The notes below the pieces were generated by a model. The model saw only the letters and a list, made by a program, of their open reading frames with translations, did no database searches and was not told the DNA's origin. Positions 36,771 through 45,346 of a DNA stretch of 64,000 nucleotides are shown in pieces. Origin of the DNA: Planomicrobium sp. CPCC 101079 (GTDB lineage Bacteria; Bacillota; Bacilli; Bacillales_A; Planococcaceae); assembly GCF_007859275.1 (NCBI RefSeq), contig NZ_VOHC01000032.1:62001-126000 (forward strand). The letters run 5' to 3'. Positions within the stretch are counted from its first letter, which is position 1; each line of letters opens with the position of its first letter. Position numbers and translations under genes: made by a program.

Positions 36771-37709
36771 TTATTGAAGCAGTTTCACGACTTTCCTGGA
36801 GATTTCATGTGTGTTGATGGCTGATTCCACTTGCTTGTTGTTTACGCACTTGATGAATTCTTCCAGCTCGTAATACATTGTATCGAATTCATGTGGCACT
36901 GAAAGGTCTTCTGTCTGTCCGTCTCTATACTTGATTACGATATTCTTTGGATCACTGATCCGGTCAATTTCAATGACACCATTCTCGCCTTGGATTTCAC
37001 TCGGCAAATAGGAATCGGATATTTTCGAATACATGATGACCGCTTCCACCCCATCGTAATCAAAAATCATGCTGCCTTGGCCGTCCGCCCCCGTAGACAA
37101 CAAATATGTATTTTTCAGGACCGCTTCCGGCTCGCCTGCCAAGTGGACGATAGGCGCGATGCAGTAAACCCCTAAGTCCATCTTTGCGCCGTTCCCAAGT
37201 TCAGGCTTGAAAGCATTCTCTACAATGCCTTCTTTGTATTTATCGTACCGGGAAGAATACTGGTTATAATGGAAAACAAAACGGCGTAGCTGCCCAATTT
37301 TATTCAAATTCTTTTTCAAATTAAGGAAAGACGGCGTCACCGTTGACTTCATCGCCTCCATATACGTCACTTCATGTTTCTTTGAAGCTGCGATCACCTG
37401 GTCCATTTCGTCGACGGTAACAACTGCCGGCTTTTCGCAGAGAACATGGATGCCATGCTCTATTGCGAGTAAGCTATGTTCCACGTGGAACGAATTTGGT
37501 GATGCAATGTATACAGCGTCGACGGTTCCGCTTTGGAACATTTCCGCCATATCGGTATATACGTTTTTGACTTGATACTTTTCCGCAAACTCTCTGCCTT
37601 TTTGCTCAGTTCTGGAAAAAACAGCCCCGATGCTAAAATCAGGATGCGCTTTTGCCGCTTTGATAAACCGATCGGTGATCCAATTTGTTCCGATAATTCC
37701 AAATCTCAT
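36771..37709 (-). CDS. Gfo/Idh/MocA-family oxidoreductase
   Basis: NAD(P)-dependent sugar or inositol dehydrogenase-like enzyme, 312 residues. Rossmann motif at the N-terminus (GIIGTNWITDRFIKAA), the conserved LCEKPAVVTVDE with the catalytic-region Lys, and the C-terminal substrate domain (NGAKMDLGVYCI). Start chosen at 37709 behind GAGGGAG; an ATG six codons upstream has none. Substrate unknown. A candidate structured RNA with its own terminator lies about 110 bases upstream on the same strand. Confidence 0.88.
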   Translation of the reverse strand: MRFGIIGTNWITDRFIKAAKAHPDFSIGAVFSRTEQKGREFAEKYQVKNVYTDMAEMFQSGTVDAVYIASPNSFHVEHSLLAIEHGIHVLCEKPAVVTVDEMDQVIAASKKHEVTYMEAMKSTVTPSFLNLKKNLNKIGQLRRFVFHYNQYSSRYDKYKEGIVENAFKPELGNGAKMDLGVYCIAPIVHLAGEPEAVLKNTYLLSTGADGQGSMIFDYDGVEAVIMYSKISDSYLPSEIQGENGVIEIDRISDPKNIVIKYRDGQTEDLSVPHEFDTMYYELEEFIKCVNNKQVESAINTHEISRKVVKLLQ

Positions 37710-37820
37710 AATGCTCCCTCTTTTCATTCCACTAATTTTAAATTCTCTACCTCTGTAACCTACCCCAACTTTACTTCCAACGCAAGGTTGCTTTCATTTA
37801 CGTCCTGTAACTCTGCATAA

Positions 37821-37940
37821 CAAAAAACACCTTGCCCAAAGGCAAGGTGTTCCCGATAATTTGCGGCGTTCCAAGCCACGCTCCACAACGTGTTCCTAAA
37901 AGGAATGCTTGTCCGTCTTACGCAAACGAGCTCATCGCGT
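37821..37940 (-). ncRNA. candidate ~120-nt structured small RNA (unassigned)
   Basis: No reading frame of note. On the minus strand a consensus-like promoter (37946-37974) is followed by an about 120-nt segment. It contains short hairpins (ACGCGA with TTGCGT, TTCC-TTTTA-GGAA, CACG-N8-CGTG) and ends in a perfect 11-bp terminator AACACCTTGCC/GGCAAGGTGTT (37826-37851) with a T run. It does not match any riboswitch I know. It could be an independent sRNA or a terminated leader of the Gfo/Idh gene. Confidence 0.6.
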
Positions 37941-37945
37941 CTCTA

Positions 37946-37974
37946 ACAATAAATCATATTAAAAAAAGTGTCAA
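37946..37974 (-). promoter_or_regulatory. SigA-type promoter of the candidate small RNA
   Basis: Perfect TTGACA (37969-37974), 17-base spacer, TATTGT (37946-37951), with an AT-rich spacer. Confidence 0.7.
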
Positions 37975-38281
37975 TGTTTTCAACTCAAGCATAGATGAAT
38001 GATGCGTTTCTGCCGGCAATAGTGAATGATTGGTTAAGAGGCATAAAGTTATGTATAATTTCATAGTAACTTTACATACAAGAATATAGGAATGATGGTT
38101 CACTATGCAGGCATGCCAAAAATCTTTCCTTTACAGTTATTAGCTGAACCAACAGCTTATTCTTGAATAACCGTTTACAAATAGATTGGGACAAAGCCAG
38201 ATTAAAGCGCGTATCTTCTCTGACTTTCTTTAATTTTCCTTAGTCCAATACAACATTAGGACACGATTGGAGTTGTTTTGA
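37975..38281. other. intergenic region before the LOV-STAS gene
   Basis: No gene or clear hairpin seen. It must carry the plus-strand promoter of the LOV-STAS gene; GTTTAC near 38172 followed by GGGACA is SigB-like in words but only 9 bases apart, so I do not call it. Confidence 0.3.
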
Positions 38282-39055
38282 TTGAAAACCTTAAGCTATC
38301 CCACCCAACTTTCGCTTTTTGAAGCAATGTTGGATGGAAGCCGCGTAGCGACTTCTGTAACAGACCCTGAATTACAGGATAACCCTTTGATTTATACGAA
38401 TCGGACGTTTGAGGCGTTGACGGGTTATTCCCGAGAAGAAGTTCTAGGGCGCAATTGCCGGTTTTTACAAGGGAAAGACACAGACCCAATGGTCATTAAA
38501 GAAATCAAGAGAGCCATTGAAATACGGAAAAGTGTGACGGTTACACTCAAGAATTATCGGAAAGATGGCAGCCCTTTTTGGAATCGCTTAAACATCGAAC
38601 CAGTGACTGTCGAAGACCGCTTGTATTTTATCGGAACACAAACCGATGTATCGACGGAATATCTTCACCGTCAAGTATTGGCTGAAAAAGATGAAGAGAT
38701 TAACCGGCTTTTACTGCCTATTTTATCAATCAGCGAAACTATGGGAGCTGTTACGCTGGTAGGGGAAATGACTAGAGAGCGTTTTGAAGTATTGACATCC
38801 AAGCTGAGCGAATACGTTCAGAAAAATCGTTCCCGGCATATTATTATTGATATTTCCGGAGTGTTTTGGGAACAAGGCTACTTCTCCAGCCGGTTACTGA
38901 TGATTCAAGGTGTACTTCGACTGATGGGCACCAAGCTTTATGTTACAGGAATCTCGCCAAAAGCCGCGATTGAAATTGCGGAAATGCGTGAACCTACTAA
39001 AGCACTGTTAACGTTCGCTACCGTTCAAAGCGCAATTGAATTTTCTCAGCGTTAA
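38282..39055 (+). CDS. ytvA: blue-light photoreceptor, LOV-STAS (YtvA type)
   Basis: Flavin-binding blue-light sensor that feeds the stressosome and SigB in B. subtilis. 257 residues (YtvA has 261). LOV domain at about 12-125 with the photoactive Cys59 in GRNCRFLQG and the FMN-binding NYRKDGSPFWNRL; linker helix to 150; STAS domain at 155-255 (IIIDISGVFWEQ). Start is TTG with GGAG upstream. The STAS domain lacks the phosphorylatable Ser/Thr pair of RsbS/RsbR at the usual place, as in YtvA. Single gene. Confidence 0.93.
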   Translation: MKTLSYPTQLSLFEAMLDGSRVATSVTDPELQDNPLIYTNRTFEALTGYSREEVLGRNCRFLQGKDTDPMVIKEIKRAIEIRKSVTVTLKNYRKDGSPFWNRLNIEPVTVEDRLYFIGTQTDVSTEYLHRQVLAEKDEEINRLLLPILSISETMGAVTLVGEMTRERFEVLTSKLSEYVQKNRSRHIIIDISGVFWEQGYFSSRLLMIQGVLRLMGTKLYVTGISPKAAIEIAEMREPTKALLTFATVQSAIEFSQR

Positions 39056-39081
39056 TTCGTGTGCTGATAATAAGCAAGATA

Positions 39082-39139
39082 AAAAAGCTGAATCTCGAAC
39101 GGGACTGTTTTAAAAATCCCATTCGAGATTCAGCTTTTT
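39082..39139. terminator. bidirectional terminator between ytvA and yjdJ-like gene
   Basis: AAAAAGCTGAATCTCGAA pairs with TTCGAGATTCAGCTTTTT across a loop of about 22 bases. Confidence 0.9.
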
Positions 39140-39169
39140 GTCCTTACATTGAAAGAACTGAGATTTGGA

Positions 39170-39445
39170 TTACTTTGCTAAAACGTCCTGGTATTCCGGA
39201 TGCACTTGAAATTGCTTTTTAGCGAAAGGACAAAGCGGGACAATCATCAACTTCTCTTCCCTTGCAAATTCGATCACTCTTTTCACCAATGCTTCCCCCA
39301 CTCCTTGTCCACGCAATTTTTGGGCTACATGGGTATGATCCACAATGATCCGGCTAAGGCCTGTCGGAACATAATGGACTTCTGCTTCTGTCTCAACCTC
39401 GTTATCTCCTATATAAAATTTGTTTTCTCCTGTTTTTATGTCCAT
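39170..39445 (-). CDS. yjdJ: GNAT-like N-acetyltransferase (YjdJ family)
   Basis: Short 91-residue acetyltransferase fold with the acetyl-CoA loop KLRGQGVGEALVKRVIEFA and the C-terminal MIVPLCPFAKKQFQVHPEYQ that is characteristic of the YjdJ group. Start at 39445 behind GAGGGGAG; it overlaps the upstream stop as TGATG, so translation is coupled. Physiological acceptor unknown; always paired with YjdI, as in E. coli. Confidence 0.88.
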   Translation of the reverse strand: MDIKTGENKFYIGDNEVETEAEVHYVPTGLSRIIVDHTHVAQKLRGQGVGEALVKRVIEFAREEKLMIVPLCPFAKKQFQVHPEYQDVLAK

Positions 39446-39864
39446 CACTTGCTCCCCTCTCCTTTGCATATTGAACTTTTGTCGCAGAATGGCTGATTAT
39501 GCGAGTGTCCGCATCCGCATAATATAGCGCGGTAAGTTTTCAGCTCGCCTTCTTCGTGGCTAATCCGCAGGTCTCCCCTAACCAACAATTGCTGCGAAGA
39601 AGTTGGCGTTATTACCGTTGGCGCATCCGGCAATTCGTTTGGCCGCTGGTCTTTCCTCAGATATTGCAGCGCGCCGCTTGGACAACGCGCAATCACTTCT
39701 GCAACCGCATCCGCTCCCCCTTGATCCGGAATAATCCATGGCCGCCGTTTTGTATCAAATACTTGAGGATGCCCTTTTACACATTCAGCCGCATGGATGC
39801 ATAAGGCTGGCGTGAAAGAGACATTTATCTCCTCTCCCGTGTACACTTTCGGAACCCATTTCAC
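39445..39864 (-). CDS. yjdI: YjdI-like ferredoxin plus CDGSH iron-sulfur protein
   Basis: 139-residue Fe-S protein. The N-terminal half is a YjdI/Fer4_19 domain with cysteines in PALCIHAAEC and RCPSGAL. The C-terminal half is a CDGSH-type cluster site, CGCGHSHNQPFCDKS, where three Cys and one His bind a [2Fe-2S] cluster. Start is a GTG at 39864, after AAGGGAG. E. coli YjdI is only the first half; the CDGSH addition is seen in many Gram-positives. Coupled to the acetyltransferase downstream. Function unknown. Confidence 0.85.
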   Translation of the reverse strand: MKWVPKVYTGEEINVSFTPALCIHAAECVKGHPQVFDTKRRPWIIPDQGGADAVAEVIARCPSGALQYLRKDQRPNELPDAPTVITPTSSQQLLVRGDLRISHEEGELKTYRAILCGCGHSHNQPFCDKSSICKGEGSK

Positions 39865-40190
39865 AATCTCAGCTCCCTTCCTTCGATTAATATACACACC
39901 TGCCCTAACTTCTGGTGTACTCTCCTTCTAGCAGCTTTTTCTCTTCTAACGGCATTCGACGTTCGATACACTTCTCCTGCCCCTTATTTTCTTGGATATT
40001 AATAAAATCAACTTCCAGCAATTTAATAAAGCCGCTCTAGAGGCGGCTTTGAATTATACTTGCGTTTGTTCTTTTGTTCCACACAAGCAATTTTCTTTTT
40101 TTCAGGTTATCAAATAGTAATTCTAATATCGGCATCGCCCATTTAATAGAATAAAATTCCACCTAACCTGTTAATTTTTTCTTTATTTTA
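39865..40190. other. intergenic region yjdI / phoA
   Basis: A small hairpin AAAGCCGC/GCGGCTTT lies at 40028-40050. Two overlapping short minus-strand frames (38 codons, 39905-40021; 36 codons ending at the yjdI GTG as GTGA) read like possible peptides, but the ribosome sites are poor, so I do not call them genes. Confidence 0.35.
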
Positions 40191-40228
40191 TTTACATAGT
40201 TTTACATAAAGTTTTCCGTAAATTCATA
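40191..40228 (+). promoter_or_regulatory. PhoP box upstream of phoA
   Basis: Four direct TT(T/C)ACA-like hexamers, TTTACA, TTTACA, TTTTCC and TTCATA, start at 40191, 40201, 40212 and 40223, i.e. 10-11 bases apart. This is the layout of a PhoP-binding site in Bacillus, 75-112 bases before the phoA start. Confidence 0.72.
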
Positions 40229-40302
40229 TTCATGAAATGTTCATGCTCTATTATAAATATCAGCAAGACAAATCGTACATATATTAGAGGAGGAACATAT
40301 TA

Positions 40303-41958
40303 ATGACTAGCAATTTCAAAAAGAAAGCAGTTGGCGTTTCAATAGCTGCCGCTGTAGCCCTTTCTTCTTTAGGTTTCGCAACAACCGGCCCAGCTATTGA
40401 AGCAAAGAACAAGAAAAACGAGCCGACTAATGTCATTATGATGGTGATGGACGGAACTAGTGCCGGCGCCACCAACCTGGCAAAATGGTATAAAGGCGGA
40501 GACCTTACATTGGATAGCATGCTTGTCGGAGGTATGCATACACATTCTGCAGAATCTGCAATTACCGATTCCGCCCCAGCTGCAACTGCTTTAGCGACTG
40601 GCAACAAATCGAATGATAAAGTCGTCGGACTTCTTCCTAAAGTTGTAACTTCTCCGGGTGTCGATCCGGTTGCTCCAGAAGATGTTTACAAACCGGTTGC
40701 CAACGTATTAGAAGGCGCGGAATTACAAGGAAAATCTACAGGCATCATTTCTACTTCAGAGATTCAGCACGCAACGCCTGCAGGCTTCTCTTCCCACGCT
40801 ACTCACCGCACTAACTATCAGGATATTGCTGAGCAGCAAGTTTACCAAGGGATTGAAGTTGTACTTGGAGGAGGAAAAGAGTCCCTAGAGCCAGGAACAA
40901 CTAAAAATGCACGTGTAGACGGTGAAAATCTAGTAGATGTAATCAATGAAAACGGCTATGACTTTGTTGAATCAAGAGACGAGCTTTTGAATTCAGACTC
41001 AGACAAGCTATGGGGATCATTTGCACCTTCAGCACTTGCCTACGATTTTGACCGCGAAGCAACAGCGAATGACCAGCCTTCTCTTGCTGACATGACGAAA
41101 AAAGGAATTGAAACCCTGTCAAAAGATGAAGACGGATTCTTCCTGTTTGTCGAAGGAAGCAAAGTGGACTGGGCAGCACATGCGAACGATACTATCGGGA
41201 TCATAAGCGAAGTATTGGCTTTTGACGCTGCAGTAAAAGAAGCGGTTGAATTTGCGAAGAAAGATGGCAACACAATGGTTATCGCGGTCAGCGACCACGG
41301 AAACAGCGGAATCACGATGGGGAACCAAAATACAAACTCAAGCTATCCTGAAACTCCGGTTTCAGATTATATCGAGCCTTTGAAGAAAGCGTCGATGACA
41401 ATTGAAGGCGCTTTGAAGACATTAAAATCTGACCGCTCTAACATTGAAGAAGCAGCAGCACTTTACGGTTTGGATAACTTGACTGAAGACGAAGTAAACA
41501 AATTAAAAGCATCGAAAAACGTGCAATCAGATATGGTTAAAATGCTCGCACAACGTGCGAACATTGGCTATACAACTGGCGGACACACTGGCGAAGACGT
41601 CTTCTTGTATGCTTATGGCCCTTCTAAGCCATTTGGTTTGGTAGACAATACCGACATTGCTAAAACAATGGCAGAATTCATGGACTTTGATCTTGAAAAA
41701 ACTTCTGACAAATTGTTCGTCAACGCAAAAGATGCTTTTGAAAAGAAAGGCTACAAGACTCGCATAGATGTGACAGATAAAAACAACCCGGTATTCGTGG
41801 CAGAAAAGAACAAGACAACCATCGAGTTGCCTGTCAACAAAGACGTTGCCCATGTAACACAGAACAACAAGACTTTTACTAAGACGCTGGACGGCGTTAC
41901 CGTTTATAACGGAGAAGATTTCTTCGTATCAAAAGAGGCATTCAACCTATCAAAATAA
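40303..41958 (+). CDS. phoA: secreted alkaline phosphatase
   Basis: Hydrolyses phosphate esters outside the cell under phosphate starvation. 551 residues with an N-terminal signal (KKKAVGVSIAAAVALSSLGFA). Active-site landmarks: MMVMDGTSAG (metal Asp), TDSAPAATALATG with the nucleophilic Ser, VEGSKVDWAAHAND, AVSDHGNSG and TTGGHTGEDV. It is longer than E. coli PhoA (~470); the last ~80 residues form an added beta-rich domain. RBS GAGGAGG. A PhoP box upstream fits its role. Confidence 0.94.
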   Translation: MTSNFKKKAVGVSIAAAVALSSLGFATTGPAIEAKNKKNEPTNVIMMVMDGTSAGATNLAKWYKGGDLTLDSMLVGGMHTHSAESAITDSAPAATALATGNKSNDKVVGLLPKVVTSPGVDPVAPEDVYKPVANVLEGAELQGKSTGIISTSEIQHATPAGFSSHATHRTNYQDIAEQQVYQGIEVVLGGGKESLEPGTTKNARVDGENLVDVINENGYDFVESRDELLNSDSDKLWGSFAPSALAYDFDREATANDQPSLADMTKKGIETLSKDEDGFFLFVEGSKVDWAAHANDTIGIISEVLAFDAAVKEAVEFAKKDGNTMVIAVSDHGNSGITMGNQNTNSSYPETPVSDYIEPLKKASMTIEGALKTLKSDRSNIEEAAALYGLDNLTEDEVNKLKASKNVQSDMVKMLAQRANIGYTTGGHTGEDVFLYAYGPSKPFGLVDNTDIAKTMAEFMDFDLEKTSDKLFVNAKDAFEKKGYKTRIDVTDKNNPVFVAEKNKTTIELPVNKDVAHVTQNNKTFTKTLDGVTVYNGEDFFVSKEAFNLSK

Positions 41959-41966
41959 TACGGCAA

Positions 41967-42010
41967 AAAAGTGCTTCCCCGGTGTTTTAAACCAGGGAAG
42001 CACTTTTCTT
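41967..42010. terminator. bidirectional terminator phoA / ABC operon
   Basis: AAAAGTGCTTCCC pairs with GGGAAGCACTTTT, T-rich on one side and A-rich on the other. Confidence 0.9.
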
Positions 42011-42775
42011 TTATTGATACAGTGAAATCAATTCTTTTGTATAGCTGTGCCGGTTTTCAAAAAACAGTTCTTCTCTGCTGAAGCGATCCATTATGCTTCC
42101 TTCCTTCATCACCAGAATCTTCTGGCTCATCGCATTCACCGCTGACAAATCATGCGAAATGAACAAATACGAAAGTTCAAGCTGTTCACGAAGGCCGTTC
42201 AGCAATTTCAAGATGGAAGCTTGAGACAAGATATCCAAGCTTGATGTCGGCTCATCCAATATAATTAACGCCGGCTCCAAGCTGATAGCGCGTGCTATCG
42301 TGATCCGTTGCTTTTGCCCACCGCTCAATTCATGAGGATAGCGATCGGCCAATGCTATTGGCAGCTCCACTGCCCCCATCAACTGCTTTGCGAAATCGGC
42401 CTCGTTCGCATACTGAAAATGCCTTAAATCTGCTTGAGCGCCGTATTGGTAATACGGATCCAGCAAGGACTCCCGGATTTTCAATTTTGGGTTTAACGAT
42501 ATTGCGGGATTTTGCATGACCATCTGGATATTTCTCCGGTAAGGCCTTAGGTTCCGTTCGTTCTTATTTTGCAGCGCCATGCCGTTGAACAGGATTTCTC
42601 CCTCATCTATCGAAGCAAGCTGTAAAATGCAACGGGCCAGCGTACTTTTTCCGCAGCCGCTTTCCCCGACAAGCCCGACGCATTCCTTCTTTTCCAGCGA
42701 AAAGGCGATATTTTTCAGTACAGCGTCTCCATTCTCATAAGTTTTGCTGACATTATTCAGTTCTAGTAAGCTCAT
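42011..42775 (-). CDS. Opp/Nik-type ABC transporter ATP-binding protein (second)
   Basis: Hydrolyses ATP to power the importer. 254 residues with Walker A GESGCGKSTLARCIL, signature LSGGQKQRITIARAI, Walker B LIILDEPTSSLD and switch His in LFISHDLSAV. It corresponds to NikE/OppF/CntF and lacks the extra C-terminal domain of full OppF. Overlaps the previous ATPase by four bases; last gene of the operon. Confidence 0.92.
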   Translation of the reverse strand: MSLLELNNVSKTYENGDAVLKNIAFSLEKKECVGLVGESGCGKSTLARCILQLASIDEGEILFNGMALQNKNERNLRPYRRNIQMVMQNPAISLNPKLKIRESLLDPYYQYGAQADLRHFQYANEADFAKQLMGAVELPIALADRYPHELSGGQKQRITIARAISLEPALIILDEPTSSLDILSQASILKLLNGLREQLELSYLFISHDLSAVNAMSQKILVMKEGSIMDRFSREELFFENRHSYTKELISLYQ

Positions 42776-43566
42776 TTTGCAACCTCCGGAGAAGATAGTG
42801 GGGATCTAAGGGTTGGGGCAGCTTCGATCAGCAGCTTGGTATATGGATGCTTTGGCTGATTCAATATTTGCTCCTTCCTCCCCTGCTCAACGATTGCCCC
42901 TTCTTTCATCACCACAATATGGTCTGCATAGTTCTTCACATGCCGCAAATCATGGGTAATGAATAAAATCGAGCAGCCGGTTTGCTTTTGCAAGTTCGAC
43001 AAGAGTTCCAGGATTTTGAATGATGAAATGCTGTCCAATGCTGTCGTTGGCTCATCCGCAATCAGAATATCTGGATTTAAAAGAAGGGCCAAAGCGATTG
43101 AAACACGCTGAAGCTGGCCTCCGCTCAGCTGGAAAGGATAGCGGCGATATATTTCCGGTTTTAGCCCGACAGATACTAAAGCTTCCTGGGCTTGTTGTCT
43201 CCTGTCCTTTTTTGAAAGTGCAAGATGCGTCTTTTGAAACTCGTCAAAATGGCGGCCGATCGTTAAAAAAGGAGTAAATGAACCCTGGTAATCTTGGAAA
43301 ACATAAGAAAGGTTTTTCCCGCGCATCTTCCGCATTTCTTTGGCAGGCATGGCAAGCAAGTTTTCTCCTTTATACATCACTTCTCCTTCAGCCTTCAAAT
43401 TTGGTCCCAACAACTGGCCGATGGCTGATGCGGTGATGCTTTTTCCGCTTCCGCTTTGGCCGACAATGGCCAGCCATTCGCCCTTGCCAATTTCTAAAGA
43501 GATTTTTTTGACAAGTTCCATCTCCTTGGCTGCGACAGATAGATTATGGATCGATAGAAGACTCAT
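42772..43566 (-). CDS. Opp/Nik-type ABC transporter ATP-binding protein (first)
   Basis: 264 residues; partner ATPase (NikD/OppD/CntD equivalent). Walker A IVGQSGSGKSITASAI, signature LSGGQLQRVSIALALL, Walker B ILIADEPTTALD, switch FITHDLRHV. The C-terminal NQPKHPYTKLLIEA motif is typical of peptide/nickel family ATPases. Four-base overlaps with both neighbours show tight translational coupling. Confidence 0.92.
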   Translation of the reverse strand: MSLLSIHNLSVAAKEMELVKKISLEIGKGEWLAIVGQSGSGKSITASAIGQLLGPNLKAEGEVMYKGENLLAMPAKEMRKMRGKNLSYVFQDYQGSFTPFLTIGRHFDEFQKTHLALSKKDRRQQAQEALVSVGLKPEIYRRYPFQLSGGQLQRVSIALALLLNPDILIADEPTTALDSISSFKILELLSNLQKQTGCSILFITHDLRHVKNYADHIVVMKEGAIVEQGRKEQILNQPKHPYTKLLIEAAPTLRSPLSSPEVAK

Positions 43567-44402
43567 GAACTCAATTCCTTTTTCACGTCAAATTTATCTC
43601 TTAGGTAATCGCCCAAGAGATTTGTCAGCAGCACGACAAAAACAATGGCCAATCCTGGAAAGACCATCAAGGATGGCACCGACTGAAAATAAGGCCGGGC
43701 ATCGTTCAGCATAGCCCCCCATTCAGGGGCAGGCGGCTGCGAACCAAGGCCGATATAGGACAACGAAGAAATCAACAAGATGATTTTCCCAAGGTCTAAA
43801 CTTGCCAATACAAGCACATGCCCGATGATATGGGGAAATAGATGCTTTGACATGATTCGCCACGAGCTTAGGCCGTTGATTTTCGCCATTGTTATATAAT
43901 CCTTATGGCGTTCGGAGCTGACGATGCTGCGCACAAGGCGGGCATAATTGACCCACTTGACCATCACGATGGCAATCAAGAGGTTGTCAATGCCGGGTCC
44001 GAGCAAGCCGCTTAAAACAATGGCTACAATGGTGTCAGGGAACGACTGGAAAGCATCTGCTATACGCATGAAAAAGCGATCCAAAAATCCTCCTTTAAAG
44101 CCTGCCAAAATACCGCATGGAACCCCGATGGCCACGGCAGCTAGCAGCGCCAGCAAACCATAGCCGACAGTCAGCTGCGAACCAAGGAGAATCCGGGTCA
44201 ATACGTCGCGCCCCAAGTGATCTGTGCCGAGCGGATGTTCCAGGCTCATCGGCAGCAGCCTTTCGTTCAGATTGACGAAGGATGGATCGTATTTCAAAAC
44301 TAGAAATGCGTACGCTGCAACTGCAGCTGTCGTACCTAGTAAAATGAGCAGCCCTATAGTTTTATAAGTTGGTTTATTGAATTTTGATACACTTAACTCC
44401 AT
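43563..44402 (-). CDS. Opp/Nik-type ABC transporter permease (OppC/NikC)
   Basis: 279-residue inner-membrane permease with one N-terminal helix, the family segment GTDHLGRDVLTRILLGS, five further helices and the EAA-type loop around ITMAKINGLSSWRIMSKHLFP that contacts the ATPase. Overlaps the upstream permease gene by ten bases. Confidence 0.92.
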   Translation of the reverse strand: MELSVSKFNKPTYKTIGLLILLGTTAAVAAYAFLVLKYDPSFVNLNERLLPMSLEHPLGTDHLGRDVLTRILLGSQLTVGYGLLALLAAVAIGVPCGILAGFKGGFLDRFFMRIADAFQSFPDTIVAIVLSGLLGPGIDNLLIAIVMVKWVNYARLVRSIVSSERHKDYITMAKINGLSSWRIMSKHLFPHIIGHVLVLASLDLGKIILLISSLSYIGLGSQPPAPEWGAMLNDARPYFQSVPSLMVFPGLAIVFVVLLTNLLGDYLRDKFDVKKELSS

Positions 44403-45346
44403 CCTTCATCCCTCTTTTCTTTCAAACGCAATTCGGGATTTAAATAGCGCAGCGACAAATCCGCCAAGCTGTTTACTATGAAAACAAACAGCGCCATAAC
44501 AAGGATGTATCCTTGAATCACGGGGTAATCCCTTCCCCTTATTGCGTCAACGACCATTTTGCCGATGCCCGGATACGCAAAAATCACTTCAATTACAACC
44601 ACTCCACCAATCAAACTGCCCAGGCTGACACCAAAAACAGTGATAACCGGCGGCAGGCTCGCACGAAAGGCATGAGTGAAAAATATACGAATTTCCGAGA
44701 TGCCCCTTGCGCGCGCGGCCCGGATATATTCATGGCCCAAAGAATCGATCAAGCTAGACCGCAACAGGCGCACGTAAACACTTGTAATCGCCAGCCCCAA
44801 CGTAATAGAAGGAAGGATGGCAGAAATTATGCCGTCCCTCCCCATCGTTGGAAGTATTCCAGAGCGCACCGCAAATAAATCGATCAAGATCAGCCCCAGC
44901 CAAAAGCTCGGCACTGCGGCTCCAACAAGCGAGATGCCGCGGCTGAGCTGGTCAATCCATGTGCCCCTATGCAGCGCCGCAAGCGAACCAAGGGGCACTG
45001 CAACCAAAACCATGACAATCAGCGCACCTGCAGTCAGTTCCAGCGTTGCCGGAAGGCCACTGAAAATCATCTCCATTACCGGTTGGTTGGTAATATATGA
45101 ATTTCCGAAATCCATTTTGGCAAAATCCAAAAACCAGTTGCCATACTGCACCAAAAGCGGATCATTGAAGCCCATATCTTCACGGAGTTCCTCGACCTGC
45201 TCGTTAGTCACAGAAAGGTCATCCACTTGAAGAATGGACAGGACCGGATCCCCTGGGGCAAGACGGGCGAAAAGAAAGCTGACAAAAGTAATGATCAATA
45301 AAAAAACCAGTACTTCGAATAATCTTCTGCTTAATATACGGATCAC
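44393..45346 (-). CDS. Opp/Nik-type ABC transporter permease (OppB/NikB)
   Basis: 317 residues: six helices, N-terminal FVSFLFARLAPGDP typical of OppB/DppB/NikB, and EAA loop EYIRAARARGISEIRIFFTHA. The start directly abuts the stop of the binding-protein gene, so the two are translated together. Confidence 0.92.
   Translation of the reverse strand: MIRILSRRLFEVLVFLLIITFVSFLFARLAPGDPVLSILQVDDLSVTNEQVEELREDMGFNDPLLVQYGNWFLDFAKMDFGNSYITNQPVMEMIFSGLPATLELTAGALIVMVLVAVPLGSLAALHRGTWIDQLSRGISLVGAAVPSFWLGLILIDLFAVRSGILPTMGRDGIISAILPSITLGLAITSVYVRLLRSSLIDSLGHEYIRAARARGISEIRIFFTHAFRASLPPVITVFGVSLGSLIGGVVVIEVIFAYPGIGKMVVDAIRGRDYPVIQGYILVMALFVFIVNSLADLSLRYLNPELRLKEKRDEGWS

Noticed and set aside
38172-38190. 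SigB-like words GTTTAC and GGGACA before ytvA
   Set aside because: Spacing is only 9 bases, far below the 12-15 needed.
39905-40021. 38-codon and 36-codon frames upstream of yjdI
   Set aside because: Overlapping in different phases with weak or badly spaced ribosome sites; cannot tell which, if either, is real.
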